From Thozetella sp. PMI_491 (lineage: Eukaryota; Ascomycota; Sordariomycetes; Chaetosphaeriales; Chaetosphaeriaceae): a stretch of DNA of 64,000 nt. Positions 36,108-46,293 of the stretch are shown piece after piece. A program made the translations under genes and the position numbers. The stretch lies in the NCBI GenBank assembly GCA_021432635.1, contig MU270028.1, forward strand, positions 792,420 to 856,419, read 5' to 3'. How positions within the stretch are numbered: position 1 is the first letter of the stretch; each line of letters opens with the position of its first letter. Under the pieces are notes generated by a model, which saw nothing but the letters and a program-made list of their open reading frames with translations, ran no database searches and was not told where the DNA came from.

Positions 36108-36554
36108 AATTAGCAATGGTGCCGGCCGGTTGGCAACCCGTTTTCTTATCATGTATTCTATGTGCCTTAGTGATGACTTCGCTTGTACAGATAGCTCTGG
36201 GTATGTTTTTCTTTTCTAGAATTGCCTTAGGTACGGTTGGAATCTCGCCTGATATACCTTCCCCCGGGCCACCTCCCTCAAACCCTTGCTAGTGTTACCT
36301 GTGACTAGAATGGAATACTATTTTTTTTTTGGAATAGCAAAGTCGTGTAAAGTATTATTCAACCCTTCTGTTCGCCTTTATTTTCTAGATAAAATCTCAA
36401 TTCTATGATAAGCTTGGGTGTAGAAGGTTTATATTATTCTGAGTATTCTTCTATATCGTGCTCCTTTATGAGAAATTAAACAGATACAGAGACCCAAGAA
36501 TGGGAATGGTCGGAGAACTCGTACTCAATATGGTACCAGAATTCCTTGTAGTGC
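36108..36554. other. Intergenic region between convergent genes
   Basis: About 0.45 kb of AT-rich 3' sequence, with a T-run near 36321, between the GH17-like hydrolase and the lipase. No gene is supported. Confidence 0.55.
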
Positions 36555-38006
36555 TCAAAGGGTATATTTCCAGCTCTCTCTCAACGGAACACCCTCGACA
36601 AGCCAATTTGGTACAATGCCAACTGTCGCAAACTGGCTACGGAACCCCTCGACGGTTCGCTTCTTACAGCTTGGCCCAGGAAGCTTCTTGCAGCCCTTAG
36701 AACCGGACAGACGGTCTTTGATCCATCCCATCCAGAGTGGCTGACTGGCTTGGATCAGGGCGAAGTGGGCTACGCTGCTGTACGCAACAAACTCAAGTTC
36801 TTCGGTACTGTTGGTATTCTCGAGCCATTGACAAGTCTCATCAACAACAGCCTCGAGGTTGTCAAGGTTCAGGGGGCTCCCCGCTGCACCTTCTGCCAGC
36901 ACTAACAAGGGACCCGCAAATTTCCTGCCTCCGACCTCTGTTCTGTTCCGGAACTCTTCGACGGTTGGATCTGCGGTCCAGTTCGATCGAGCAAATTCCT
37001 GAGGTGGGGCCATAAGTCCAAGTTGGATGAAGGTATCTGTGGGCAGACAGCCTTTGACCGCGCCGATACCGTTATGCCAAATATCGTAGGCCGAGTCAGT
37101 CAGCCCACTGAAATTGTAGTGCGGATAAGCTGCCGTAACTCCGGCAATGACCTTGTTCTGGATCCCAAGGACCACGGTAGTCGACCCCGAGGTGTCGTTG
37201 GCCGCGAATTTCGAGAGTGCTTGGGTGATCCATGTGATATCGCGCGCGGCGGGAGCGAAGGCGATTGTGCCTCTGTACCCTGTCACTGGCTGGTGTGCCT
37301 GTCTCTCAGCAAAGGCCCACGCCACGCCGCCGCCCTGTGAGTGACCAGCAACAACGAAGGAGCCATTGGACTGTATTTCGGCGGGGAACGCACTACGTGC
37401 CGCGAGAATGGCGTTTGCGAGATCGTTGGCTTGGGCCGGACTGGCACTGTAAGCATGTGGAATAATCGTCCCGTCAGGCAACGAGCCAACTCCGAGCCCG
37501 GCGTAGTCCGGTGCGATCACGGCTACTCCTTGCATTGCTAGGGCAAAAGGGACCATGAAGTGGTACTGAAGGGCGCGGTAGTTCGAAGGAGCGCAGGTTG
37601 AAAACGTCCCAGTTGTTCCATGGGCCCACGCAACCACGGGAAAGCCGGCATCGGCGTCGGGGAGCATGAACGGCCAAAGAATGTAGGCAGACGCTGGTAG
37701 GATTGTACCGTTGAGGTCGGTCGTGGTGTACATGATGCGAGACATGGTTAAGGGAGATGGTACTTGGTAGTTGGCAAGGTTTGTGGCGTACTCGACAGAA
37801 AGGACGGTTCCAGGTGCCATATTTTGGGAAAAGTTAGATGGGACAGAGTAAAAGGTGGAGTTGGGATCCGCGTGCTGCGAAGCTTCGAACTCGGCACCCA
37901 TACTCGCGAGAGCTTTGCATGTTTGATCGCAAATCACAGGCGACCCTGCGGCCATCACTCCCTGGATTCCCTGCCATAAGGCAGAGAGAAGAACTAGTTT
38001 GTTCAT
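36555..38006 (-). CDS. Secretory lipase, LIP family
   Basis: A single exon of 483 residues starts at the ATG at 38006. A signal peptide (MNKLVLLSALWQGIQGVMAA) precedes the secretory-lipase fold (PF03583). The nucleophile elbow is AGHSQGGG near residue 219, the oxyanion region is WAHGTTG, and APDYAGLG is the typical block between them. The late FVAYSSVAHF supplies the probable catalytic His, and LLVLAEGAAGSPL lies at the position of the acidic residue. Many N-x-S/T sites fit secretion. The family hydrolyses triacylglycerols and related esters outside the cell. The length matches family members of about 450-480 residues. No intron is needed. Confidence 0.93.
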   Translation of the reverse strand: MNKLVLLSALWQGIQGVMAAGSPVICDQTCKALASMGAEFEASQHADPNSTFYSVPSNFSQNMAPGTVLSVEYATNLANYQVPSPLTMSRIMYTTTDLNGTILPASAYILWPFMLPDADAGFPVVAWAHGTTGTFSTCAPSNYRALQYHFMVPFALAMQGVAVIAPDYAGLGVGSLPDGTIIPHAYSASPAQANDLANAILAARSAFPAEIQSNGSFVVAGHSQGGGVAWAFAERQAHQPVTGYRGTIAFAPAARDITWITQALSKFAANDTSGSTTVVLGIQNKVIAGVTAAYPHYNFSGLTDSAYDIWHNGIGAVKGCLPTDTFIQLGLMAPPQEFARSNWTADPTVEEFRNRTEVGGRKFAGPLLVLAEGAAGSPLNLDNLEAVVDETCQWLENTNSTEELEFVAYSSVAHFALIQASQPLWMGWIKDRLSGSKGCKKLPGPSCKKRTVEGFRSQFATVGIVPNWLVEGVPLRESWKYTL

Positions 38007-39999
38007 GTTGTGAAGATGTGAGGCGGCGGGAGGAGCAACGTAGAGTAGATGATGCTGGGGGACAGTCTCGACAAACTCAGTTTGTGTGCCTTCGACGTTG
38101 TTCTTAAGTAATCGAGACCTTTAGCCCCAGGGGCTAGACGAGAACTCTGAGCTTCCTCATTCCGGAAGGCTGTGTGCAGCGTATTGGGGTCTGGGCAGTT
38201 GCCAAGATACAACACTTTACTCACTTGGAGGACCATGGCAGGGGGGGAGCGCGTTTATACAGCGGCGAAGTTCTCAATAAATTCCCTTTGAGGGCATATG
38301 ATCAAACTCGAGTTTGCTCTAGTGAGAGGCACGGCGTCCAGAGGTTGATCTTCAGGGATGAAGCGTATTCGGATCGCGTATTGGAGGCGTACTCGGCTCA
38401 CTCTGCGCATCGCTTGCTGTTCATTTGGGGGCCGGCTTACGTACTTGTAAATACTTGCAAAGGCTAACTAGCTAGCGCTAAGCCTTGCTGCTAAGTTTAC
38501 ACGACTAGCATAAGGATTAGGAATTCCGCAGAAATATATGAGCGCACAGAAGTATTGAAAGAAGTCAGGCGCGAACGGGTAGGACTCAGTTACTTCGACA
38601 CTCAGGGCCGCTGTTGATACTATGGCAAGCAGCTACCAAAAGCCACTCGTGTGCACCCTTCTCTAGCTTGAGCGTTCAGGAAACTAGGTTCCAGGCTTGG
38701 CTAAACTAGGGGCTGCTTGGCGCAGCCGAGTGCCTATTGTGAGTGATGCATAGCTTTGCTTGGCAGATTACTTCGCCAAGCCGGTCATAGCCGCCGGCGG
38801 CTGCACTTAGTGCTACTCGCCACTGTCATCCGACGACCTGTCAGTGAATTTAGAATACTTCAAGGCATCTAGTGCTAGCTACGTATAGGTCGAAGCTTCA
38901 AGTCGACAGATACAATTGGGTTTAGTCAAGGTTGTCCACTAGTTCTCTCAAACGAATGCTCAGTTATGCAGTTACTGGTTAGATGAGAAATTCTCCCATG
39001 GCTCACGAGCACTTGCCAAACGGGCCCAGAGGCCAGGTCACGTTAAGCAACGGATAGAAAGCGTAGGTGCAAAGCTAGCTGTGCTACCTAGTGTGGCTGC
39101 CAGGCAAATCACCCCTGGTGAATGTGGGTAGATAGGATTGTTTCCACGTGTGCATAGGCGGCCCTGATAATAGACGATGCGACTAAGCAGCGCTTCCGTA
39201 AAGAAAGCGGCTGACAATAGTCTCTTCCAGCTCATGCCTTGGTGTTGGATATCAAGGCTTCTCGGGGGTTAAAGGAGGATAGCTAGTGGCGAATTGACGG
39301 CCTTTGCTCCATTCCAATGTCGATCTAGTCTTGCATTTGTGGGGCAAAACTGAGGTGGCTTGAAAGATTGGGCCTTAGTGTGCGCCTCTCCCCCCAATCG
39401 TCGAGCTTTGGGCATACGCGAAACCTGAGCTGATCGGCCTAGGCCTACAATTGCTTGGTTACAGCCCGTGTGTGTGGGTGCACGAAGAGTTGTAGAGAGA
39501 ACTCACTATCTAATCAGTTAGCTCGCAGACAGCGTTTTTGCCTGTTCGCTACTCGGATGCCACCCGGGAAAGGCCGCGCGCTCATTTTTAATGCTCGCAT
39601 CGAGATCTCGATCATCACCCTCCTGTTGAGCCAATATGCTACATTCAGAAGTGACCAAGGATGGAATGTGCCTGAAGGGGCCGTCAGGTCGGGAGACAGA
39701 GCTAAAATAAGAGCAAGGGTTTATCACCATACTCCTAAATGCAGAGAACATCACAAACGCTACAGGACCTAAAGGTGGTTCACCCGAGACTAGAAGCGCC
39801 ACGCCGCAAAGCTAAGGGAAACCTGGAACTATGAAGCCTGGCAGCGGCTGAAAATGCCGGTAAGAGAAGGAATATATAATTACGAAGCTGGTCACGCTCG
39901 GCGTAGCCTTCTTGGGCTTCGGCCAGACTTTTTGTAACTCACTCAGTAGCCGCTCTTTCTATCGTCGCTACGCATTTCCTCTTCTCACTATTACTAGCC
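38007..39999. other. Gene-free 2 kb interval
   Basis: This interval contains the lipase promoter on the left and the promoter of the gene at 40000 on the right. No coding frame, tRNA or terminal-repeat pair could be supported. Frames of 65-105 codons overlap on both strands without coding character. Confidence 0.5.
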
Positions 40000-41085
40000 A
40001 TGTCTACCTGTATAGTACTAGGACCTGACAATGCCTACTTTTTCAACGCTCCCAAGCGTTCGGCGTTTGATCATCTTCCCCAGGATGTGACGGAGTTGAT
40101 GAAGCGGCGGCCCCAGATAAGAGATATCCGAGAGATGGCTCTCGGCCCGGAGGGGTCTTTCCTCGTCGTATACATCGACCACAACGGCATAGACAGGATA
40201 AGTACGTGATCTAATGCAGATGTACCAGTCGCCTCGAATCTGACCACTCGCTGTTACAGTGTACAGAGATCTGCCCGTCGGGCTAAAGGGCTGGCTTATC
40301 AAGAACGGGAGCAGCGTACGCGATCACGCTTCTCTGCAGTGCTCTCTCAGGCCAAACGGCGCATATTTCGCTTTCGACAACAACGGATCGATTCGGGGCA
40401 ATCTGCCAGTTGGGATGGAGAATGCGTGCAAAGAGCGCCTTCTCCCCAGCGGAAACTGGAAGACAGGAGCCTTCCCGGCGAGCGTCACGTTCGGTCCTGA
40501 CGGCCAGTACGTCGTCACAACGACCGGAGGAGGCGGATATTGGAATCTTGGGGGGACCAAACCCGAGCTTAACACCACATTGCTCAATTTGAACAGCCTG
40601 AGGGGCATAGTACGTGCATTACACCAGTCCCCTTGCTTCCTTGCATCCGCATGGCCGTAGTATACCGCCTCGCTCGTACTGACTCGAGGAACATTATGCA
40701 GCTTGTCGTTTTATCTCCATCCAATAGCGATCACTGGATATTGGTCAATTACAACGGTATTGGACGTGTCGACGGCGATGTGGAAGAGGCGGCCATTGCC
40801 GACTTCAACAACTTCGAAGCCGACTTGCAAGAGGTCGTGCGGAACGAACGGATCCAGGTTCAAGCCCACGCTTCTCGCCAGGCACAATCTCGCACGATCA
40901 ATACCGGCATCAAAATCGGGTTCAAGGTGCTCGGCGCTGCGCTAGGCGCTGGGGTTAGTGCTGGCGGTGGGGGCCCGGGCAGCGCCGGCGATGTGAGCTA
41001 TGTGCCGCCGACATATGTGCTCAACACCGGCGGCTCAGACTTCTGGACGCCCATACAGAGTGCGGCCAGCGATCCCATCCAGTGA
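40000..41085 (+). CDS. Hypothetical repeat protein, propeller-like
   Basis: Three exons (40000-40201, 40260-40609, 40702-41085) give 311 residues in one frame. Four related segments of about 45-60 residues recur: ALGPEGSFLVVYIDHNGI, SLRPNGAYFAFDNNGSI, TFGPDGQYVVTTTGGGGYW and SPSNSDHWILVNYNGIGR. Each has a G-P/x-D/N-G turn followed by two strands, as in small beta-propeller or lectin-like proteins. A charged helix (about 215-255) and a Gly/Ala-rich segment (FKVLGAALGAGVSAGGGGPG) follow. There is no signal peptide, and I do not recognise a named family. It lies 0.64 kb upstream of the UstYa-like gene on the same strand; membership in that locus is open. Confidence 0.75.
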
Positions 41086-41721
41086 AACGGGAGTTTTTGA
41101 CGTGATTGCCTTTTTTTTCGTGTTGCTTGCGTTCGATGGAGAGGAAGAACTGCCGTTACACAGACAAACCAAGCCGCAATTAATTGCACTTACTCAGGGG
41201 CTAAACTTAGGTAGGTACCTTAGTTTTATCTCATGACTTATGCCAACCCTTCAGCAGCACCCCTGGCGGCATTTGCTATGCCGCCTAGGCTACGAGAGGG
41301 AGGTACTGTAGAAGTGCCTCTTGCTTGCGTCAGATAGTATAAATATTGCTAGACTATAGTTGGTTATATTGGCCGGACCATGTCGCACTGGTGATCCCAC
41401 GTTTCTAACGGCCTAGGGTATTAGAAAACCCCACACGCTCCAGCCCGCATGTTCTAGTCTTGTACAGGCAGGTGCCAAGACCACCCCTTGGCATTCAGAA
41501 GATAGTCTGTGCAGAATCACCACATCTAGCTGGAAGTGTGGCGATATGGCCAAATCTAGATTATATCCGATGGGCTATGCCGCGTCAACGACTCGTTTTG
41601 ATTAGCAAACTCGCTCGCGCTCGTGGATAACCGAGCCAAGAAGTATTTAACGGATACTCCCGCCCGCACCAGCTAAACGCAACTTCTCGTAGATTCACTT
41701 TGGTCTACAGCCAACTTCATC
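41086..41721. other. Intergenic region
   Basis: About 0.64 kb including the promoter of the UstYa-like gene. A TAGGTAGGTACC word occurs near 41210, a dispersed word that I associate with Sordariomycete genomes. No gene is supported. Confidence 0.45.
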
Positions 41722-42725
41722 ATGGGTTATGACCACGACCTAGAGCTAAAGGACTCATCGGAGCCTCTCATGTTTGAGAGCTCCGGGGATGAGGAAGAAC
41801 AATCTAGGAACCCAGCAGATCGAAGGACCCATAGCTTGGCTAGCCGTTTGCGACATGTGAACCGAGCCATCTTGCTTCCATGGTCATTGCTTATAGCGCT
41901 GTCGGCCGGCGTGCTGGCGCAGTATGCCCGCCAGCGAACTGGTACTACGTCGTGTTCTACGCAGTTGTTATACAGTGAGAATTTTCTGTAGGTCCATACT
42001 TAATTGCACGTCAACTTATTTCATGGTTACAGGTCCCGCCGAGGTAGCTCTTGATTACGAAGTTCGTCAGTTCCATTTAGGCTTTGCGCCCGATACCACT
42101 GAATACCAAGGCGCGCCATCCGATGAAGTCGACCAGAAATGGTCCGACCTCTACGACAGTGAGTATTTGAGTATTAGCTAGAATTAGTCAGTTTAGAAGG
42201 CAAAATTGACACGCAATAGTGGGCAACACACTCCTCGACAAAGATCAAGCAATGTTGATCCCAAACAAAACCATCCTTTTCCCGCACGACCCCAATCACC
42301 GCTATCTCGTAAATCTAGACGTTTTCCACCAACTGCACTGCCTAGTACGTCAATCATTCGAAGTACGGACCCCATGATCGAAAGCTCACCGATAGTAGAA
42401 CCTCATCCGACAAGCCTTCCATCCAGAATATTACAAACCTCACAATCCGGGGCCACACGCGGGGGACGAAGACGGGTTACTTGGGCCATCTCACATCAGC
42501 CACTGTATAGATTCTATTAGGCAGTCTTTGATGTGCAACGCCGACATCAGCGTGATGAACTGGGTGTGGAATGAGAGGAAAGGGCAGAACCAGCCAATAG
42601 GGCAAAACTATCACACTTGCCGACGGTTTGATAAGATACAGGAGTGGGCGCGACAGCATGCGACCTACGAGCCCGTCGACGTATCCTTCAGGGAAATGGA
42701 TGATCCATTGTCTACGGCGGGCTAG
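41722..42725 (+). CDS. UstYa-family (DUF3328) oxidase
   Basis: Four exons (41722-41974, 42033-42158, 42220-42344, 42399-42725) give 276 residues. The order is that of the family: cytosolic N-terminus, one membrane segment (AILLPWSLLIALSAGVLAQ, about 55-76), the SPAEVALDYE block made at the first splice, YQGAPSDEVDQKWSDLYD, then the two HxxHC motifs HQLHC (163-167) and HISHC (200-204), and YHTCRRFDKIQEWA near the end. UstYa proteins catalyse oxidative cyclisation or cross-linking of fungal ribosomal peptides (ustiloxin, asperipin, phomopsin, cyclochlorotine types), probably with a metal held by the HxxHC motifs. A type II single-pass protein facing the secretory lumen fits. The repeat precursor starts 0.65 kb downstream on the same strand. 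Confidence 0.95.
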
Positions 42726-43376
42726 AGAAACTCGTAGATGGCCATACTAGGCCGTATCATGATAGCAAGCACCCGGGCAATTCTGCTACGCGTGCGACCG
42801 ATGTACGCTACTGCATTGTCCCACGGCCACGTGGGTCTTGGTTGTATTTGACGCAGTGTCCCTTGTGTGCGCTAGGACTACAACCCTGCGGGAGGATACC
42901 AGGCTGCTTACACCGAACAATACTGTTGCCCTCCGATTGCACGGCAGTACCATTCTACAGCCAGAGGAGGGTTGCAGCTCGCCACTGTACTGTTTAGCAC
43001 CTCCTCCTCTGGGTCTAGAGAAGGGGCTCCGTTGGCCTTTTGCAAGTTCAATACCAGTGTGGTATAGCACTGCGGCCAACTTCCTTGTTTCAGCCAAGCC
43101 TGCTCCTTCCAAAAAGAGACCTGCGGCCTAGCCGCAATTTTGAGGCCTATGTCGCAACCGACCTTCCATTGTCGTCTATAGGGCTGGGGACTTTTGCCAA
43201 GCGCGTCTGGCCGGCAAGAGGGTGGTGTGCATGGCCGGATCTAGCTGTCAGTTGCCGATGGAACCGGTACCAAGATCTATAAAGGGCGCTGGACAACCGC
43301 GAGCTGTAGAATATACAAGTTATAAAATTGATATATCCAAAATCTACGGTCCTTTTATCATCTACGCCCATCCAAA
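42726..43376. promoter_or_regulatory. Spacer/promoter of the precursor peptide gene
   Basis: A 651-bp spacer between the UstYa-like gene and the precursor gene. It ends with a TATA box and an AT-rich leader. Overlapping frames at 42786-43131 on both strands are not called. Confidence 0.55.
43278..43283 (+). promoter_or_regulatory. TATA box of precursor peptide gene
   Basis: TATAAA lies 99 bp before the ATG at 43377, a good core-promoter distance, and is followed by an AT-rich leader. It suggests the precursor has its own strong promoter rather than being read through from the UstYa gene. Confidence 0.55.
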
Positions 43377-43832
43377 ATGCAGATTAAGGCTTGTCTCCTC
43401 GCCACCCTCGTCGTGGCCGTCTCTGCCTTGCCCCAGCCCGAAGGCAAGCTGGTTAAGGATGCCAACAATGTCGACGTAGTTCTCAAGGCCGAGAACTGGG
43501 GCACCAAGCGCGAGGCGAACAACGTTGATGTCGTTCTCAAGGCTGAGAACTGGGGCACCAAGCGCGAGGCGAACAACGTTGATGTCGTTCTCAAGGCCGA
43601 GAACTGGGGCACCAAGCGCGAGGCGAACAACGTCGATGTGGTGTTGAAGGCCGAGAACTGGGGTACCAAGCGTGAGGCGAACAACGTCGATGTGGTGTTG
43701 AAGGCCGAGAACTGGGGTACCAAGCGTGAGGCGAACAACGTCGATGCCGTCCTCAAGGCCGAGAACTGGGGCATCAAGCGCAGGGCGAACAACGTTGATG
43801 TTGTGTTGAAGGCTGAGAACTGGGGCAACTAG
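43377..43832 (+). CDS. Secreted Kex2-processed repeat precursor, candidate RiPP
   Basis: A single exon of 151 residues. Residues 1-18 form a signal peptide (MQIKACLLATLVVAVSAL) and a short pro-region follows. From residue 29 come seven units with consensus ANNVDVVLKAENWGTKRE: units 1-5 identical in protein, unit 6 with three changes (VDAV, WGIKRR), and unit 7 ending at WGN without a cleavage site. Six Lys-Arg sites are followed by Glu-Ala (unit 6: Arg-Ala), so Kex2 cleavage with Kex1 and Ste13-type trimming would release 14-16-residue peptides with Trp as the only aromatic residue. Architecture and the adjacent UstYa gene match dikaritin or epichloecyclin precursors. Kex2-processed peptides without modification, or a pheromone-like role, are alternatives; the known Cys-containing alpha-pheromone core is absent. 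Confidence 0.9.
   Translation: MQIKACLLATLVVAVSALPQPEGKLVKDANNVDVVLKAENWGTKREANNVDVVLKAENWGTKREANNVDVVLKAENWGTKREANNVDVVLKAENWGTKREANNVDVVLKAENWGTKREANNVDAVLKAENWGIKRRANNVDVVLKAENWGN
43461..43829 (+). repeat. 54-bp tandem repeat encoding the core peptide units
   Basis: Seven units start at 43461, 43515, 43569, 43623, 43677, 43731 and 43785; the last is 45 bp. Units 4 and 5 are identical in DNA, and units 2 and 3 differ at one base. Other pairs differ mostly at synonymous third positions, so the peptide is conserved while the array is still being duplicated or converted. Confidence 0.95.
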
Positions 43833-45619
43833 TTTGACAGCCCAGTTACAACACTCGTCTATTGAGATCGGTTCTAGGAAACTATAGCGGTAGGTCGTAA
43901 GATCTACCCAGCCAAAGGATGAGGTGATGACTGACTTTGCCAGTGAGATGTCAACGGGGAAGACTCGACGTTTCGATAGGATTCCTTCGGACTCGGTTTG
44001 GTGGAGATTTTAACCCGGACAAGATCAAACAATGAGAAGACAGTGCCACTTACTCGCGGCTCTTGACGCAGACAGAAAATCAGAAACCTCAATCTCTTCA
44101 CTGAAACTTTGAGCGACTTAGGTGCTCCCCATTAAGCTTTCAGACCCTAGCAATCCTCTACGAATGACATAGGCTGAGATGATAATATCTTGTGCGAGAT
44201 GACATTGAGTTTGATATGACTGGCTCAAAGAATGCCAAGATACTTCCCCCCATCTGACTATCGGATCCAAAACAAGCAAGTTCAACGACCACTAGACTGA
44301 AAGCCTAAAGGCATTAGGCCCCCCACCCCCTGAAGCAACTATTTACTGCACCTATGCACGTGTCGCTCTTTAAAGAGATCCCCTAGCTGGACATTGCGCA
44401 GATGTAGGGAGAAGACACAACTGAGGGGGGCAAAGAGAATAGTCGACCGAAGTCACTGCTATGGCCTGACCTTGATGGAGGCAGCTTCCCAGGCAAGAGT
44501 GGCAGAGGAGCTCTTCAACAAGGAAGCTTAGAACTCGAGCAGCTTACTCACTCTATCCTTAGTCAATCCCGTAGCATGAGGCTTTCCCCCACGTACGCAC
44601 GTCATTACTAATAGGGATGCTGATAAGTACCGCAAGACCAAGCGGCTAAAGCGCCTCTACCAATTCTCGGTTTTCATCGGCATCTAAGCTGCCCTAACGA
44701 GAGGCCACAACAGGAGGGTGGAATCATGCAAAAACTGTTGCCTCATGGCCCAGCTAATTTAGTTTTAGAGGCGAAGCTAGTGGTTTTGGACCCGTTAAAT
44801 AGAAAAGCTCACAACGCGGCTTGCTCGGAAAAAGAAAACAAAGTGCTAGGTAGTACCACACATCGACCGCAGTGGCTTGTCCTAAAAGAGATTATCACCG
44901 CGACCCAATGAGGCGGGCCCGGTGCCACGCAGCTGTCAAGGCCGGCATTCCAAAGTCACGGGAATTCGGAGTCGCATTGAAGCAGAATATGTCGAATTAG
45001 GTAAACTTTCTTTAAGGCGGCCTAGTTATGCCTAAGGTAAATTTCCCCCACCACCTCGCAGGGATACCCAAGGTTGAGAGTGGAGCTAGGCTGACGGAAA
45101 CTCCCCTAAACCTCGACGATGTGATGTATCACCAAGGCGTGCCAAGCCTTCCCCTCCCACCCCGCTTGCGTTGTCTTGAGCTAGGAGGGCTTTTGCTAAC
45201 CATGGGTGCCATAGGGGCGTCTGGTAAGCGCCATAGCTGGTGGTGATTCGCAGCCAGTCGTTCGCCTCGCGCGGGCATAGTGCCACACGCTTGGGCATTG
45301 GTTGCAATCGTCCCGTCCGTGCCGTGTATCCCGCGCCCGCGCTTGGACTTGCATGTAGTTACAAATGCTTATTCCATCTTATCAGATCATCTGATGGAGA
45401 TTGATATGGCTGCGGTGTCGGAGCTGTGGTTCCAGAAGAATGAGTGAAGACCGGAGGCAGACAGAAGAGGGTCCCTGTGTCCTTGGCATTTAAGGACCGG
45501 GCCGCTTGGCTCTATGCGCTCTTCAGCTTGGCGTACAGGAAGAGAGGCAGATAGCTTTTTCTGCAGTCCGAATACCCAGGCGCGAGACCACCAGCTCTAT
45601 TCCATCCCTTGCCACCAAG
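43833..45619. other. Gene-free 1.8 kb interval
   Basis: No coding region is supported between the precursor gene and the cytochrome b561-like gene. Only short frames without family resemblance occur, and no second precursor or tailoring gene is seen here. Confidence 0.5.
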
Positions 45620-46293
45620 ATGTTGTACCATATGCGCCAAGTCTCTTTGCTGCTCTGCGGTGAGTCGATTCCAAGCTATCTGCCATCTGCGAGCATGTAG
45701 CTGACTGGAAATATCTCGTAGGGGCTACTCTCGTCCTTGCCGACACACCATTCTACCACCGCGTCCGTGTCGCTCATACTGTCTTCGGGCCACTGACCCT
45801 GGCCCTCTTCATGCCCGTCGGGGCGATCGTTATCCGTACCGTCCGCGGCGGCACTTGGTTCCATGCCGGTTGGATGTCCTTCTGCTATTGTCTGCTCATC
45901 ATCGACCTCGGCATGGGCATTTGGATGGCCCTGGACTCGGGACAGTTTGACGAGTTCCACTGCCAGATAGGCATTGTCGTCATCTCATGTCTCATCATAC
46001 AACCCATCACGGGGCTTCTCCACCACTCAATGTTCAAGAAGAAGCAGGCACGGACTGCCTTCTCATATGGCCATATCTGGTGGGGCATCGCACTTATCAC
46101 ACTTGGTATCATTAATGCCGGGCTGGGACTGCAGCTCTCCCACGAGAAGCAGAAGTCGACCTTCATTGTGTATGGCGTTTTGGCTGGCGTGATATGGGCA
46201 GCCTGGATGGTGACATCTACTGTCAGTCACTGGAAAGGCAATAAAGGGAGTGTAACCAGCCCCAAGAGAGAAGAGCTACCTAGCCCTTCCTAA
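45620..46293 (+). CDS. Cytochrome b561-like membrane protein
   Basis: Two exons (45620-45659 and 45722-46293) give 203 residues. A signal-like N-terminus (MLYHMRQVSLLLCGATLVLA) is followed by about five hydrophobic helices. His residues sit in the b561 pattern: VRVAHTVFG, GTWFHAGWMSF, GLLHHSMFKK and SYGHIWWG, which would bind two haems. The tail is short, charged and cytosolic. This is the b561 part of fungal DOMON/b561 (cellobiose dehydrogenase-like) proteins, but no DOMON domain is fused. Such proteins move electrons across membranes from ascorbate or similar donors. It lies 1.8 kb downstream of the candidate RiPP precursor on the same strand; a redox role there is inference only. Confidence 0.85.

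Noticed and set aside
43358-43828. Long open frame on the minus strand opposite the precursor gene
   Set aside because: It is open only because the 54-bp period keeps the opposite frame free of stops. It has no signal peptide or processing logic, whereas the plus strand has a signal peptide, Lys-Arg sites and a TATA box.
43377-43832. Precursor as a standard alpha-type mating pheromone gene
   Set aside because: The KR-EA layout fits, but the unit lacks the WC...GQ.CW-like core of filamentous ascomycete alpha-pheromones and contains no Cys.
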